This document shows, piece after piece, positions 11,612 to 23,032 of a stretch of DNA of 64,000 bases. The stretch comes from Petunia secreta (Eukaryota > Streptophyta > Magnoliopsida > Solanales > Solanaceae). The notes beneath the pieces are model-generated. The model had not been told where the DNA came from, ran no database searches, and saw nothing but the letters and a program-made list of their open reading frames with translations. The stretch is taken from contig JARKIP010000064.1 in the NCBI GenBank assembly GCA_029990175.1, forward strand, positions 12,728,001 to 12,792,000, written 5' to 3'. How positions within the stretch are numbered: the first letter of the stretch is position 1; each line of letters begins with the position of its first letter. Position numbers and translations under genes: made by a program.

Positions 11612-12760
11612 GATATTACTGTTGTATCATTCTTTTAAAATCTAATTTTTGTTACACTACTTTGTATATAGTCAAATTGGTGATTTTTTCATGAAATGAT
11701 CTAGTTATCAGTTCAAGTTGTTATAGAAGGAAAAGGAGAATGAAACAAGAAAAGTTCAAATGTTAGTTTGTAGTTGCTACAGCTTGTTTTGAAGAAATTT
11801 TGTTAGCTAGCTCTATTTGTAATTTTATATCAAGTGCAACTGTTTTTACTTGTTCTGAGATTTTTCTAGAATTTTTCACAGCCCAAGATTTAGATTCATC
11901 TTGTTGAAGGTTACAAGAATAAACTTTTTTAATAATGGAAGTGCTAATACATGTAGGAAAGTCATAGTAATAGTCGCTCAGGACAGAATGCTAATATGCT
12001 ATGGTGAAAATTTATGTTTTCATAGGGGGGCAGGAAGGAGAAAAGGAGTATAGTGAGAATTGAACTCACTTTAACTACCAGAAACAGGCCAAATTCGGAA
12101 TGTAGCTATTTTTTGGTAGTGTTTTCTTATACCTCATTGTTTTGATTATAGTATAGTATTTCTTTTACTCAGTTTGTTTTGATAATGAATTTGAGTTTAT
12201 TTGACTTTTGAAATATGAACTATCTAACGTAATAAGTTGGTTATGCTTTCATTCAGGAAAGATTAGAACTTACTGCTTGATGCAGAAAGGCCTTCGTTTT
12301 TTTTTTCTTGGCCTTCAATTCCTCAAAGTGATTATGATAGTACTTTAGCAACAACCAAATTGTCTTTGATACCAAGTCAACAACAACTTTATATATATTT
12401 GATTTTTTAATGTCCTTACTACGTCCCTCAAAATTATTAAGACTTTATTAGTTACTTAATTGGGTGATACCTTTTCAGCGTTGTGGCTGCCCTGAACATC
12501 TCATCGTGCTTACATATAGGCACTGATCTCAGGCTACTTACTTTTTTAATTTTATTTCTGATAAAAGTGGTGCCATATAGTAGTTGCTTCCTAGTTCAAG
12601 GATATGTTGTGTGATCATATGTATATTCTTGAATATGACATCCTCGTTATTTGTCACTTTCAAGAATATGTAATAGTACGATCCTTGTGGAGATGTTTTT
12701 CATCAGTTGAATACTTTAAAAATTGGTAAACCAAAAATTTTATTAGTGTAGATAACAAAA
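11612..12760. other. 3' flank of the ATL gene
   Basis: An AATAAA at 11918-11923, about 310 bases after the stop, is a plausible polyadenylation signal. The rest is AT-rich without a recognisable gene. Confidence 0.45.
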
Positions 12761-12765
12761 AAAAC

Positions 12766-12971
12766 TATTGTAAATAGATTATGGTAAATAGATTAGTTAT
12801 GTAAATTGTATAGTGGGCCAAGCCCGTTAGGTTTACTTGGTCCCTAAGTTAGGTTTAGGGTTAGTTTTTCTCTAGGTTTCTTTTGTATAAATAGGGGACT
12901 CCCCCCATCAATGAAAGTAAGAGTTTTCACCCAAATATTATTTCTCTCGTGTGAGTGTGTTCGGTTTTACA
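12766..12971 (+). repeat. 5' LTR of copia element
   Basis: It is 206 bp, beginning TATTGTAAATAG and ending GGTTTTACA. It contains TATAAATAGGGG as a likely TATA box. It appears identical to 17360-17565. Confidence 0.93.
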
Positions 12972-12984
12972 TGGTATCAGAGCC
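12972..12984 (+). other. Primer-binding site (initiator Met-tRNA)
   Basis: TGGTATCAGAGCC directly follows the LTR and is complementary to the 3' end of plant initiator methionine tRNA, the usual primer for copia elements. Confidence 0.9.
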
Positions 12985-13012
12985 ATCGTGAAACTCTTCA
13001 AGTAGAAAAGTA

Positions 13013-13099
13013 ATGGAGGCTCCAAAAGGTGATGTTGCAGCCGTACGGAAGACAAAATCTCTCCGTACGATATCACTTCGAATGATAATCCTGGTTTGA
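13013..13099 (+). CDS. Short frame carrying the apparent gag ATG, out of frame with gag-pol
   Basis: ATG 13013 has the position expected for a copia gag start (about 40 bases after the primer site). It reads only 28 codons to TGA 13097-13099, overlapping the start of the long frame. The match to the copia N-terminal pattern (SNDNPGLIITQ) lies in the other frame. This suggests an indel shortly after the ATG, or translational frameshifting. Confidence 0.5.
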   Translation: MEAPKGDVAAVRKTKSLRTISLRMIILV

Positions 13100-16000
13100 T
13101 TATCACACAGGTACAGTTGACCAGTGAAAACTATGAGGAATGGGCGCGGTCGGTTAGAACGGCGGTGCGTGCAAGGAAGAAGTTTGGTTTTGTTGACGGA
13201 TCGATCAAGATGCCCGATGAAAAGTCGATTGATTATGAGGATTGGTGGACTATCAATTCTCTTCTAGTGTCATGGATTAGGAATTCGATCGAGCCTACTC
13301 TTCGGACCACCATATCACGCATGAAAGTAGCGAAAGATCTGTGGGAGAGTATTCGAGAACGTTTCTCCGTGGGAAACAGACCTCGGATTCAGGAATTAAA
13401 AGCGGCTTTGGCCGGTTATAAGCAAAAGAGATTAACTGTTGCTGTTTACTATGGAAAACTGGCTATGTTGTGGGAAGAACTAGGAAATTGTGATAAGTTT
13501 CCAACTTGCTCGTGTGGAAACTGCACTTGCAATCTAACGGTTGCACTGGAGAAGAAAAAGGAAGAAGATAGGGTTCACTTATTCCTTATGGGCCTGGATG
13601 AAAGTCTTTATGGAACTGTCCGTTCCAATCTCTTGGCTCAGGAGCCGTTGCCATCGATGAATCAAGTCTACCAAAAGGTAATCCAAGATGAACGGGTCAA
13701 AGGGATGGCACGAACTCAGGAAGAACGAGGGGAGGTGACGGCGTTTGCTGCACAACGATCACAACCGCCGAAGACAGGCTATAAGGAGTGTCACTTGTGT
13801 GATCGAGGAGGACATCCTCCGGAACGCTGCTATGAAGTCATTGGCTATCCGGAGGGGTGGGTGCATTATCCGAAGCAAGGCACTTCGAATGGAGGACGTG
13901 GTAGAGGAAGAGCTGAAGGTAACAAAGGTGGAAGAGGTCGTGGACATCAACCGTTTGGTTCAAATGCTGGTCGAGGACGTGGCAATAATCGAGCAAATGC
14001 TGCTCAAGCTGAGCTCGAGAATGGAGAAAACGGACACATGAGTGTGCCCGGACAGACTAACCTGTCCGGAATAACAGGTGATCAGTTGCAGATGCTGTTC
14101 GATTTGCTGAAAAAGGAGAAGGCAAGCACAAGTGAACCATCGATCGGTAAGAAAACTCATCCTTCGTGGATTATTGACACAGGGGCGTCAAATCACATGA
14201 CCGGTCAGATAAGTATTTTGGAGAATTTACGAACAATACCAAAGTGTCCGGTAGGTTTACTGAACGGAAGCAGTACGATGGCGACTCAGGAAGGATCCAT
14301 CAGATTTAACGAAGACATGGTTCTTCACGGAGTGTTATATGTGCCCGAAATGACTTGCAACTTGATTTCTGTGTCTCAATTAATTAATCAAGTTGGTTGC
14401 AATGTAAATTTCACTAATGATTTGTGTGTTATGCAGGACCGGGCTACGGGGAAGTTGATTGGAGCGGGTGAACAAAAGAACGGACTCTACTACTTTCGGA
14501 CGATACCCGTGGTGAAAGCTGTGAAGGTTGATGTGGTAGACTTATGGCATCAAAGGTTGGGACATCCTTCGATGCAAGTGACAAAATCTCTTTCAGTCTT
14601 AGAAGATAGTGGGAAAGGTAGCTTAGAAGAAAAAGCATGTGATGTATGCCTTAGAGCAAAACAAACTAAAAATGTATTTCCTTCGAGTAATAATAAAGCT
14701 GCTGAACCTTTTGATTTAGTTCACTGTGACTTGTGGGGTCCTTATAGAACTGAGTCTTCGTGTGGTGCATCATATTTTTTGACTGTTGTTGATGATTGTT
14801 CACGAGGAGTATGGGTGTTCCTGTTAGTTGATAAGAAAGAGGTCGGACAAAAATTGATGGGTTTCTTTACAATGGTGGAGAGACAATTCAATAAACGGGT
14901 TAAGTGCGTTCAGAGTGATAATGGAACCGAATTTGTAAGTCTGAAAGGGTATTTTCTCGAACAAGGGATCTTGTTCCAAACTTCGTGTGTGGGGACACCC
15001 CAGCAAAACGGTAGAGTTGAACGGAAACATAGACATATCTTAAACGTGGCACGGGCGCTACGTTTTCAAGCTAATTTACCGATTGACTTCTGGGGAGAAT
15101 GTGTGATGACGACATGTTATTTGATTATCCGGAAACCCACTAAGTTGTTGAATGGGAAGACACCTTACGATATCTTGATGGGTGTGACACCGAATTATGA
15201 TCATTTGAGGGTGTTCGGTTGCTTATGTTATGCTCGCAATCAAGGACGAACAAGTGACAAGTTTGAAAGTAGGAGTCGTCGATGCGTGTTTTTGGGTTAT
15301 CCAAATGGGAAGAAAGCGTGGAAAATGTATGATTTGGAGACAAAGGAGTTTGTGTTCTCGAGGGATGTGGTGTTTTACGAAAAGGAATTTCCATTCGCCT
15401 CTAAGGAGACTGATGCCGAAAAACGGACACAAGATACGGCTTCTGTCACCGTTGCATTGGAGGAGGAAGAGGAGAGTGTGCAAGGAAGGGGGGGTGTTGA
15501 ACCCGAAGTCGTGACTCCGGTGATTGAACCCGAAGTGGTGACTCCGGAAGCTGAACCTGAGGTTGTTCCCGAAGTTGAACCCGAAGAGTTGGGTCGGGGA
15601 AAACAAACTAAGAAAGAGAATATCTTGCTGAGAGACTTTGTTACTAATACGGTCCAAAAGATGAGTCACCGGGTATCGTCCTGTGTTCGAAAGTCTGCTT
15701 GTTCATCTGTTTCTCAACAACCCTTTTGTAAGCCCTATCCTCTAGCACACTATGTCAATTGTGATAATTTCTCTTCGAAACATGTGAGTTTACTTGCAGC
15801 TATAACGCTAGGACATGAGCCTACCTCATATTCGGAGGCGGTAAAAAGTGACAAATGGAGAACAGCCATGGGGGAAGAATTGAAGGCATTGGAAGCGAAC
15901 AGAACCTGGGAGATAGTTCGCTTGCCTACCGGGCAGAAGGCCCTCGGATGTCGATGGGTATACAAGATAAAGTACAACTCGGATGGAACTATTGAAAGGT

Positions 16001-17352
16001 ACAAAGCAAGATTGGTGATTTTTGGAAATCACCAAATCGAAGGGGTTGATTATACGGAGACATTTGCACCGGTTGCAAAGATGGTGACTGTCCGAGTTTT
16101 TCTGGCCGTAGCAGCTGCCAAAAATTGGGAATTGCATCAGATGGATGTGCACAATGCATTTTTGCATGGTGATCTTCACGAGGAAGTATATATGAAATTG
16201 CCTCCGGGACATCGCATGACGGGGAGAGGAGCTGTGTGTCGCCTTCGAAAATCATTGTATGGATTAAAACAAGCTCCCCGATGTTGGTTTGCGAAGTTGT
16301 CTGCTGCACTTAAGCAATATGGGTTTCGACAATCATATTCGGATTACTCATTATTTACGATGAAGAAGGGAAATGTGCATTTAAATGTGCTTGTTTATGT
16401 GGATGATCTGATTATATCTGGTAATGATTCGAAGGCAATTCGAATTTTTAAGTTATATCTCTCGAAATGTTTCCATATGAAGGATTTAGGTGCCTTGAAA
16501 TACTTCTTGGGAGTTGAAGTGGCAAGGGCTCCGAAAGGAATCTTCCTGTGTCAGAGGAAGTATGCATTGGATATCATATCGGAAACAGGCTTGTTGGGGG
16601 CAAAACCGGTTGGTACACCGATAGAACAAAACCATCGCTTGGCACTTGCGACTGGTCGTTTTATCAAAGATCCTGAACGCTATCGGCGACTGGTAGGAAG
16701 ATTGATTTACTTGTGTTTTACACGACCGGATTTGTCCTATAGTGTGCATGTGTTGTCGCAATTCATGCAGAGTCCCCGTATTGAGCATATGGAAGCGGCA
16801 CTCAGGGTTGTTCGATATTTGAAAGGCTGTCCGGGACAAGGCATTGTATTTCATTCTCAGTGTGATCTGAGATTGCACGGGTGGTGTGACTCTGATTGGG
16901 CAGGCTGTCCGTTGACACGTCGATCGTTAACAGGTTGGTATGTGTCGTTAGGGGACTCACCGATATCTTGGAGAACGAAGAAGCAACAGATCGTGTCGAG
17001 GTCCTCCGCTGAGGCAGAATATAGATCGATGGCGATGACTGTTTGTGAATTGAAGTGGTTGAAAGGGATTTTATGGAACCTTGGAATTGATCACGACTCT
17101 CCGATAAATTTGAAGTGTGACAGTCAAGCTGCGTTACATATTGCTCGGAATCCAGTCTTTCACGAACGCACTAAACATATCGAAGTCGACTGTCATTTTG
17201 TTCGGAATGAAATCATCGGAGGAGTCATTCGTCCCAGCTATGTGCCTACGACCACGCAACTTGCTGATATTTTTACGAAGGCGCTGGGACGCGCCCAGTT
17301 CGAATTCTTCCTTAACAAGTTGGGCATAAGGAACCCTCAAGCTCCAACTTGA
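13033..17352 (+). CDS. Copia gag-pol polyprotein
   Basis: The frame is open from 13033, after a TGA at 13030-13032, but has no ATG near its start. The first near-cognate codon is TTG 13096, and residues here are counted from it. Order: gag domain; CCHC knuckle at ~232 (CHLCDRGGHPPERC); protease IIDTGAS at ~360; GAG-pre-integrase (LWHQRLGHPS); integrase with DLWGP, SDNGTEF and PQQNGRVERKH. Then comes reverse transcriptase with MDVHNAFLHGDL and YVDD near 1101, and RNase H (RSSAEAEYRSMA). Copia domain order (integrase before RT) is clear, and there are no internal stops over 1418 residues. Several opposite-strand frames are shadows of it. Confidence 0.93.
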   Translation, partial: CCSRTEDKISPYDITSNDNPGLIITQVQLTSENYEEWARSVRTAVRARKKFGFVDGSIKMPDEKSIDYEDWWTINSLLVSWIRNSIEPTLRTTISRMKVAKDLWESIRERFSVGNRPRIQELKAALAGYKQKRLTVAVYYGKLAMLWEELGNCDKFPTCSCGNCTCNLTVALEKKKEEDRVHLFLMGLDESLYGTVRSNLLAQEPLPSMNQVYQKVIQDERVKGMARTQEERGEVTAFAAQRSQPPKTGYKECHLCDRGGHPPERCYEVIGYPEGWVHYPKQGTSNGGRGRGRAEGNKGGRGRGHQPFGSNAGRGRGNNRANAAQAELENGENGHMSVPGQTNLSGITGDQLQMLFDLLKKEKASTSEPSIGKKTHPSWIIDTGASNHMTGQISILENLRTIPKCPVGLLNGSSTMATQEGSIRFNEDMVLHGVLYVPEMTCNLISVSQLINQVGCNVNFTNDLCVMQDRATGKLIGAGEQKNGLYYFRTIPVVKAVKVDVVDLWHQRLGHPSMQVTKSLSVLEDSGKGSLEEKACDVCLRAKQTKNVFPSSNNKAAEPFDLVHCDLWGPYRTESSCGASYFLTVVDDCSRGVWVFLLVDKKEVGQKLMGFFTMVERQFNKRVKCVQSDNGTEFVSLKGYFLEQGILFQTSCVGTPQQNGRVERKHRHILNVARALRFQANLPIDFWGECVMTTCYLIIRKPTKLLNGKTPYDILMGVTPNYDHLRVFGCLCYARNQGRTSDKFESRSRRCVFLGYPNGKKAWKMYDLETKEFVFSRDVVFYEKEFPFASKETDAEKRTQDTASVTVALEEEEESVQGRGGVEPEVVTPVIEPEVVTPEAEPEVVPEVEPEELGRGKQTKKENILLRDFVTNTVQKMSHRVSSCVRKSACSSVSQQPFCKPYPLAHYVNCDNFSSKHVSLLAAITLGHEPTSYSEAVKSDKWRTAMGEELKALEANRTWEIVRLPTGQKALGCRWVYKIKYNSDGTIERYKARLVIFGNHQIEGVDYTETFAPVAKMVTVRVFLAVAAAKNWELHQMDVHNAFLHGDLHEEVYMKLPPGHRMTGRGAVCRLRKSLYGLKQAPRCWFAKLSAALKQYGFRQSYSDYSLFTMKKGNVHLNVLVYVDDLIISGNDSKAIRIFKLYLSKCFHMKDLGALKYFLGVEVARAPKGIFLCQRKYALDIISETGLLGAKPVGTPIEQNHRLALATGRFIKDPERYRRLVGRLIYLCFTRPDLSYSVHVLSQFMQSPRIEHMEAALRVVRYLKGCPGQGIVFHSQCDLRLHGWCDSDWAGCPLTRRSLTGWYVSLGDSPISWRTKKQQIVSRSSAEAEYRSMAMTVCELKWLKGILWNLGIDHDSPINLKCDSQAALHIARNPVFHERTKHIEVDCHFVRNEIIGGVIRPSYVPTTTQLADIFTKALGRAQFEFFLNKLGIRNPQAPT

Positions 17353-17359
17353 GGAGGGG
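17351..17359 (+). other. Polypurine tract of copia element
   Basis: GAGGAGGGG directly precedes the 3' LTR, the position of the plus-strand primer. Confidence 0.85.
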
Positions 17360-17565
17360 TATTGTAAATAGATTATGGTAAATAGATTAGTTATGTAAAT
17401 TGTATAGTGGGCCAAGCCCGTTAGGTTTACTTGGTCCCTAAGTTAGGTTTAGGGTTAGTTTTTCTCTAGGTTTCTTTTGTATAAATAGGGGACTCCCCCC
17501 ATCAATGAAAGTAAGAGTTTTCACCCAAATATTATTTCTCTCGTGTGAGTGTGTTCGGTTTTACA
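17360..17565 (+). repeat. 3' LTR of copia element
   Basis: 206 bp, apparently identical to the 5' LTR, and followed by the target duplication AAAAC. Confidence 0.93.
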
Positions 17566-17696
17566 AAAACAGACCAAAAGTCACCAGCATTTGGGCGATG
17601 CTTAAAGAAAATGCTTGTTAGTCTAGCATGACATAAATTTGAAAGCTGCTAGTCATAAGTTTGGAACCATTTCATTGTAAGATTTCATATTTTATA

Positions 17697-18511
17697 GGCA
17701 GAAGGGTCAACTAGCCTATTATACTTGTCTGGTTTCGCCATAATCACACTTGTACTTAGCTAGTGTCAAATAGCTCATCATACTTGTCCAAAACTAGTCT
17801 TTTAAACCATTGTGCCTAAGTGTGATGCACAAACGCGACCCACGTGGTAGCCATATCAGATGGTTGGCCAGATCATTTGCTACGTAATTTTTTATGGATT
17901 AAACAAAAAAGAGAATGAAAAGGGGACGGTAAAAACAAAGAGACGAAAAATCAAACCCCATTCTTTACCCGTAGATTAACCAAAACCACACCCCACCCCT
18001 TTGTTTAACCTTTGGATTAACAAAAGAAAAGATATTAACAATAGACTATGGCTTCGTTCTTCAAATTTAACTCAAATTGTTAAGGTTTAGAAATTAGGGG
18101 TTTTGATTGATTAACGTTTATTATTAGAAATTAGGGTTTTTAATCGAATAAGAATCTTGGAATAAATGGGGTGAATCAATTAGGAGTAAGGAATAGAGTA
18201 AGGAAGACTAAGCAAAGAGTAAGGAATAAAGGAGAAAGAAAACTAAGGAAGAAGAAGTAAAAAACAAAGGAAAAATGGTCCCTTTTATTTTAGAAAGAGC
18301 TGTTGGAAGGCCCTTTTTCTGGTCTCACTCTCTTAAAAATCGTGTGTTACAAGCCCATTTGCCACATACGCAAGCTACTTGCCACATCAACGGAGAAGCG
18401 TTTTAAAAACAGGTTTTGGACGAGTATAAGAGGTTACTTGACATTTAGCTAAGTATAAGTGTGATTATGGCGAAACCCGACAAGTATAAATGGCTAGTTG
18501 GTCATTCTGCC
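17697..18511. mobile_element. Non-autonomous Mutator-type element
   Basis: The inverted ends match over about 100 bp (GGCAGAAGGGTCAACTAGCC at the left; the complement of GGCAGAATGACCAACTAGCC at the right). They are flanked by perfect 9-bp target duplications TATTTTATA (17688-17696 and 18512-18520). Long TIRs with a 9-bp duplication are the Mutator signature. The 815-bp element has no coding frame. Confidence 0.92.
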
Positions 18512-18520
18512 TATTTTATA

Positions 18521-19816
18521 ACATGACTTTCAACTCTTCATGGCATATTTCATTGACAGAAGCTCTTCGGTTGAGTTTGCTTTACAAAGTATTTAAGATT
18601 TAACCACCTCGTAATCAAACTTCAGACATTCAAATTTAAAATTTAGCTGCCACAATGAGGCCTGAATCTTGAATTCGTTCTGGTGGAGAAATTTGGCAGT
18701 GGCATTTCAAACTTCAAACCCAAAGTTTGAATTATATTACTTCAGACTTATAGTTTGAAGTTCAAACTCCATAATATTAATTTGAAAAAAAAAAGTGATT
18801 AGCAATTATTCTCCATTGGATTCTATGATACTTGCCAAACTATGGTAGGTTTCTCCATTAAATTTTAGGGTCCAGCTTAACGAAAGCTTTCTCCATTAAT
18901 TCACTCGTTTGCCATAAGAAGAAGAAGAAAAGGCAGTGGTGTTCTGAACTTTGCTCTCCTATGGCTAAGTTTCAAATACTTTCAAAATCCGGCTTATTAT
19001 GATTTAAAAAGCATCCTTGAAAACGCTACCATTCTGGTGCTGCTTTCACATTTTTGTCCTTGAGAAAAAACTCGTTAATATTTAATCTGAATCACTCCTG
19101 CCGATCGCAAGCCTGATTAGCATTCAATTTTGGCAATTGCCAAGAATTTTTCTCATACCTTTAGCAAAAATATGAGATCGGCTCTAGATGTCCACCGAGC
19201 GCAAAAACTTGGTCAGGTGTTATTCGAACTTAAAAATAAGAATTTTTACAGTATATAGACATTATAAAGTGTTATTTAGATAAAATAGATACGTTTTAAG
19301 TTAATTGTTGTATATAGACATTTATCTTTTGGTATTCTATATTAATAGCCATTTTCAAAAACTCATCAAATACTCTAATTAATACCTATTTTTTTAGTGT
19401 ACTGCGTTAGTGGGAATAGAATTAATATTGGCTCTAATCATTAACTTCCATTTAACCACTTCACACGCGTAATTTATTATCATGCAATTAACCACTTTCA
19501 CACGCCTAACTTTTCCCTTTTTTTAGGTCATTTAATTTAGCGATAATCGAAGATTTTAATTTCAAAAACTGTTTAGTTTCTACATTTTCATCATCAGCTG
19601 TTGTATCTCTTTTCATTCTTATTTACACCGAAAAATCTCTTATATTTTCTTCGTTGTTCTACTGTCTTTTGCGTCTGTTTGTCTAAATTTAATGGTAAGA
19701 ATAGCATTATTAGTAGTTATTCCTTTATTTTTGTTAATTATTTTATTTATTTTTCTTATGTTATTTTGTTGGTTGATTTATAATTTTTCATTTTTTCTTT
19801 TTGTTTTTTAGTCGTA
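18521..19816. other. Non-coding, small inverted repeats
   Basis: No gene seen. Around 18695-18770 short inverted words (CAAACTT / AAGTTTG) repeat and could fold back. The part after about 19190 may belong to the left end of the following MULE; I could not find a clear terminal repeat. Confidence 0.45.
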
Positions 19817-20215
19817 ATGCCTAGGCGAGGGGTGAAGAATGTCAACCAAGCTTTGCATGTAAATGATGATGATGATTTTGAGAATTTTGATATGTGTTCT
19901 CCCAACAAAAATTCAGTTGATACGCCAAGTCGTGTTACAAGGTCATCTACTAAACCGAATAACAAAAAGAGAACTCGGTAGTGTGATAATATCAAGAATA
20001 AAACCTCGAAAGTTGGTTCTGATTCTAAGGGTAAACGTGTGCGTATTGATTCATCGAGTGATGATTCCGATGGTGATCCCCCTGTTTTGGCTAAAAAGAA
20101 CAAAGGTTTATATGGTGTATCATCCCGGATGATGAAGAAGAAGTTGTTTCAAGAGAAGAGTAAGAGAGCATTTAAGTCTAATAGGATTGATGATTTTTCA
20201 TTGGTTGAGGTTGAG

Positions 20216-21286
20216 GTACTTTTTTTAAAATTTATTTCTTTACTTTTTTTAGTATTACACTGGAGTTTTCTTTATATTAGTTTGATATTTATTAAGACAG
20301 AATACATACATGCATATCTATTGTATACTTAATACATAACTATTAGTATTCAGTCGTTGTGTATATGTTCTATATTATCTGCGTATAAGGAATTAGTTAT
20401 TTAGTGTACACTGGATGTGAATAATCGTTGAATAAATGTTCTATATAAAGAGTATGTCTGCATTGTGCATCTTATTATATATATTAAGTGCATATTTTTT
20501 TTTAATAAATGTCATTTATATACTGCATTTAAAGTTTAACATAATGATTACATGATTACTTCCACTGATTTGTTGATTTATCAGTACATCGAAGGTTAAT
20601 ACATATTGGTGTGTTATCCAATGTATTAAATGTATATACTTTAGGTGAAATTAAGTTGGATTCATCAGAGAGTGCTTTGCCTGTTTGCAGTTGTTGAATA
20701 TTTGTTTTGTAAAGTTTGAATATTATGAGTATCCAGCTTAGTTTTCATGTTGAAGTGTGTAGTCGTTGAATATATGTTATATATTAGCTGTTCTTACATT
20801 GTGCATTTTATATGTTTTGACGGTATATTAGTTGAATTATTTTACTATGTATGCTGGATATATTCATATTTTATGCATGATAATTGTATTGTTTTGTTAA
20901 ATTATTATTTGTGTTCTACATATTCATGACATATTTGCTGAATATATGATATATACTTAGGTGAATAAACATTCGTTAGTTATAGATTGTGCTTAGTAGT
21001 ATGTTGTTGCTCTATATATAAAGTGCATATCTGTGTAATTTATTTACTATATTTATTGCATATATTCATTGTATATAAACATATTATTCTACTGTTTTAT
21101 TTAATTATTATTTCATTCTGTGTACTATATATATTGTTGTCATATTATTTGCATAATAGTTACATATACTGTTAAGATAGTTTGTATTTATTCATATCTG
21201 TACAACTTGAATTGTCTATTTTTGAATGTGTGTATTATTTAATATGCAGTCTTTTATTTTAATTGTTTCTATCTAATTATTTGCAG
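20216..21286 (+). other. First intron of the Ulp1-like gene
   Basis: An AT-rich sequence of about 1.07 kb between a GT donor and a TTTGCAG acceptor. Exon phase 0 is kept across it. No coding or repeat signal seen inside. Confidence 0.55.
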
Positions 21287-23032
21287 CCTTTGAAATTGTA
21301 TTTTCGTCCGGTCCAATATAGAAGCCACAGGATATGTACGCCAACTAATGTTGATGCTGTATGCACTATTAAGAAGGTTCTGAACAACAGATTGTTGGGT
21401 ATATTTAGGCAGTCTTGTTTTGGGCATTTCCTTGATATGCCGGGGTTTGTAACATGTAACAAATTATTGAATTCTTTGTTGTTGCGAGAGGTATGTCCGC
21501 CTAGTGATGATTCCGAAGCCTTGTGGTTTGATTTCTATGGTTATAAATTGAGGTTCGGAATTGTGGAGTTTGGGTTGATAACGGGGCTGAACTGTGTTGG
21601 CGATCATTTAAAGGAATACCATTCTGATTATCCAAATCGATTGTTACAGTTGTATTTTGGTGGAGTTTCAAAAGTAACAAAGAAAGATTTAGTTGAATGT
21701 TTTGTGGGGAAAAAGTGGCTATCGGATGAAGATGCTATAAAGCTTGCAGCTTTATATTTTATTCACACCTTTTTATTTTCTACGAAGAATTCTGCTACTA
21801 ATGATACCACCATTGGGGAGAATGAATTTAATCTTGTTGAGTGTGGTGCTTGGCAGACTTTTCCATGGGGGTACAAAGATGTTTCTGGCAACCATTACGT
21901 CAATGCACGACAAGTTGCGACCTTTTCTACAGTGTTACAGATTTGCTGGCCTGCTCTACGCCTTGCAAGTTTGGTTCTATGAAAGTTGTCCTACTGTGCA
22001 TGAGAAGATTGCATTTAGAATTGCACATAAATCTCCTCGTATATTTAATTGGCATGTTAAGAGAACTCATGATTTGAAGAATTGCAGAAAGATTTTTTTT
22101 AGTTTGAAGAAAAGTGAGGTAATTTAATATTTATCATCAGTATGTTTTTTTATATTTTTTTATGTTTTATTTTTATTTAACCAGTATTCAATAAATATTT
22201 ATTATATTAATTGGTTTTGTTTCCCTTTATACCAAGGTACTATTTACAAAGATTGAACCTTCAGAAGCCGAATTGGCTAGTTTTAAACTTCCAGAGTTTA
22301 AGCAATACAATATTGATCCAAAGATTATGCTTGATCCTATTAGTGATGATGCAACTGATGGTGGTCTGAATCCACCAAGGGCAGATACATTTCAGCAGTC
22401 TTCTTCTAATCGTGATAACCATTCGCTTTCTCCTGAGATGCAATTGTTGTATGGACAGCAGAAGTTGTTGCAAGATGATATGTCGGGATTAAAGCTTTAT
22501 TTGGCTAAATGCTTTGAATTTTTTTTGAAGAAGCTTGACATTGATCCTGAAGAAATTGGAGAGAGCAACTGCTTTAATGGGGTATGTGTTTTCAACTGTT
22601 TTTTACATTCTGCATGTTTATTATTGTGTTGTTGCTTACTAAATATTTTTATTTTTCCTCTTACAATCTTAAGGTATTTCAATCTGATCATGTACGGAAT
22701 GAGGAAAGGAATAAGCAAAACTACTGACCCTTTGGATCTTCAGCAAGATCACCAAGAGCAACAGTTTGCTTATCAATTTTATGGTATTTGTTTAATTATC
22801 TTTTTTTTTTCTATGACAATTGATATATGTTCTTGTTTATTGATGTGTATATTTTTATATGTAGGAGACCTTCTGTTTCCCATGAACAATCAGATATTCC
22901 GATTGGACATGACGTGGAGAACCTGGAAGGTATACATTATTGTTATTGAGCAATTTAAATATTTTTGTACTGAAACTTTAGGTTTCAGTTTCTTTGTGTT
23001 TTTTAATTTTTGTTTCTTTTGTTTTTGTTTAG

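Larger units (their letters stand above)
12766..17565 (+). mobile_element. Young Ty1/copia retrotransposon, non-canonical ends
   Basis: Two LTRs of 206 bp look identical by eye. Five-base target duplications AAAAC lie at 12761-12765 and 17566-17570, and these fix the LTR start as TATTGTAAAT rather than the inner TG. The ends are therefore TA...CA, one of the known non-canonical LTR classes, mostly copia. A primer-binding site and polypurine tract lie next to the LTRs, and one long gag-pol frame fills the interior. Indistinguishable LTRs imply a recent insertion. Confidence 0.95.

Noticed and set aside
12769..12971. LTR start at the inner TG (TGTAAATAG)
   Set aside because: It gives no target duplication; starting three bases earlier gives a perfect AAAAC pair and abuts the polypurine tract.
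13745..16878. Many open frames opposite to or overlapping the copia gag-pol
   Set aside because: They are shadows of a strong coding frame with all copia domains and match no family themselves.
19190..19420. Left terminal repeat of the large MULE
   Set aside because: Only scattered short words match the complement of the right flank; no aligned TIR by eye.
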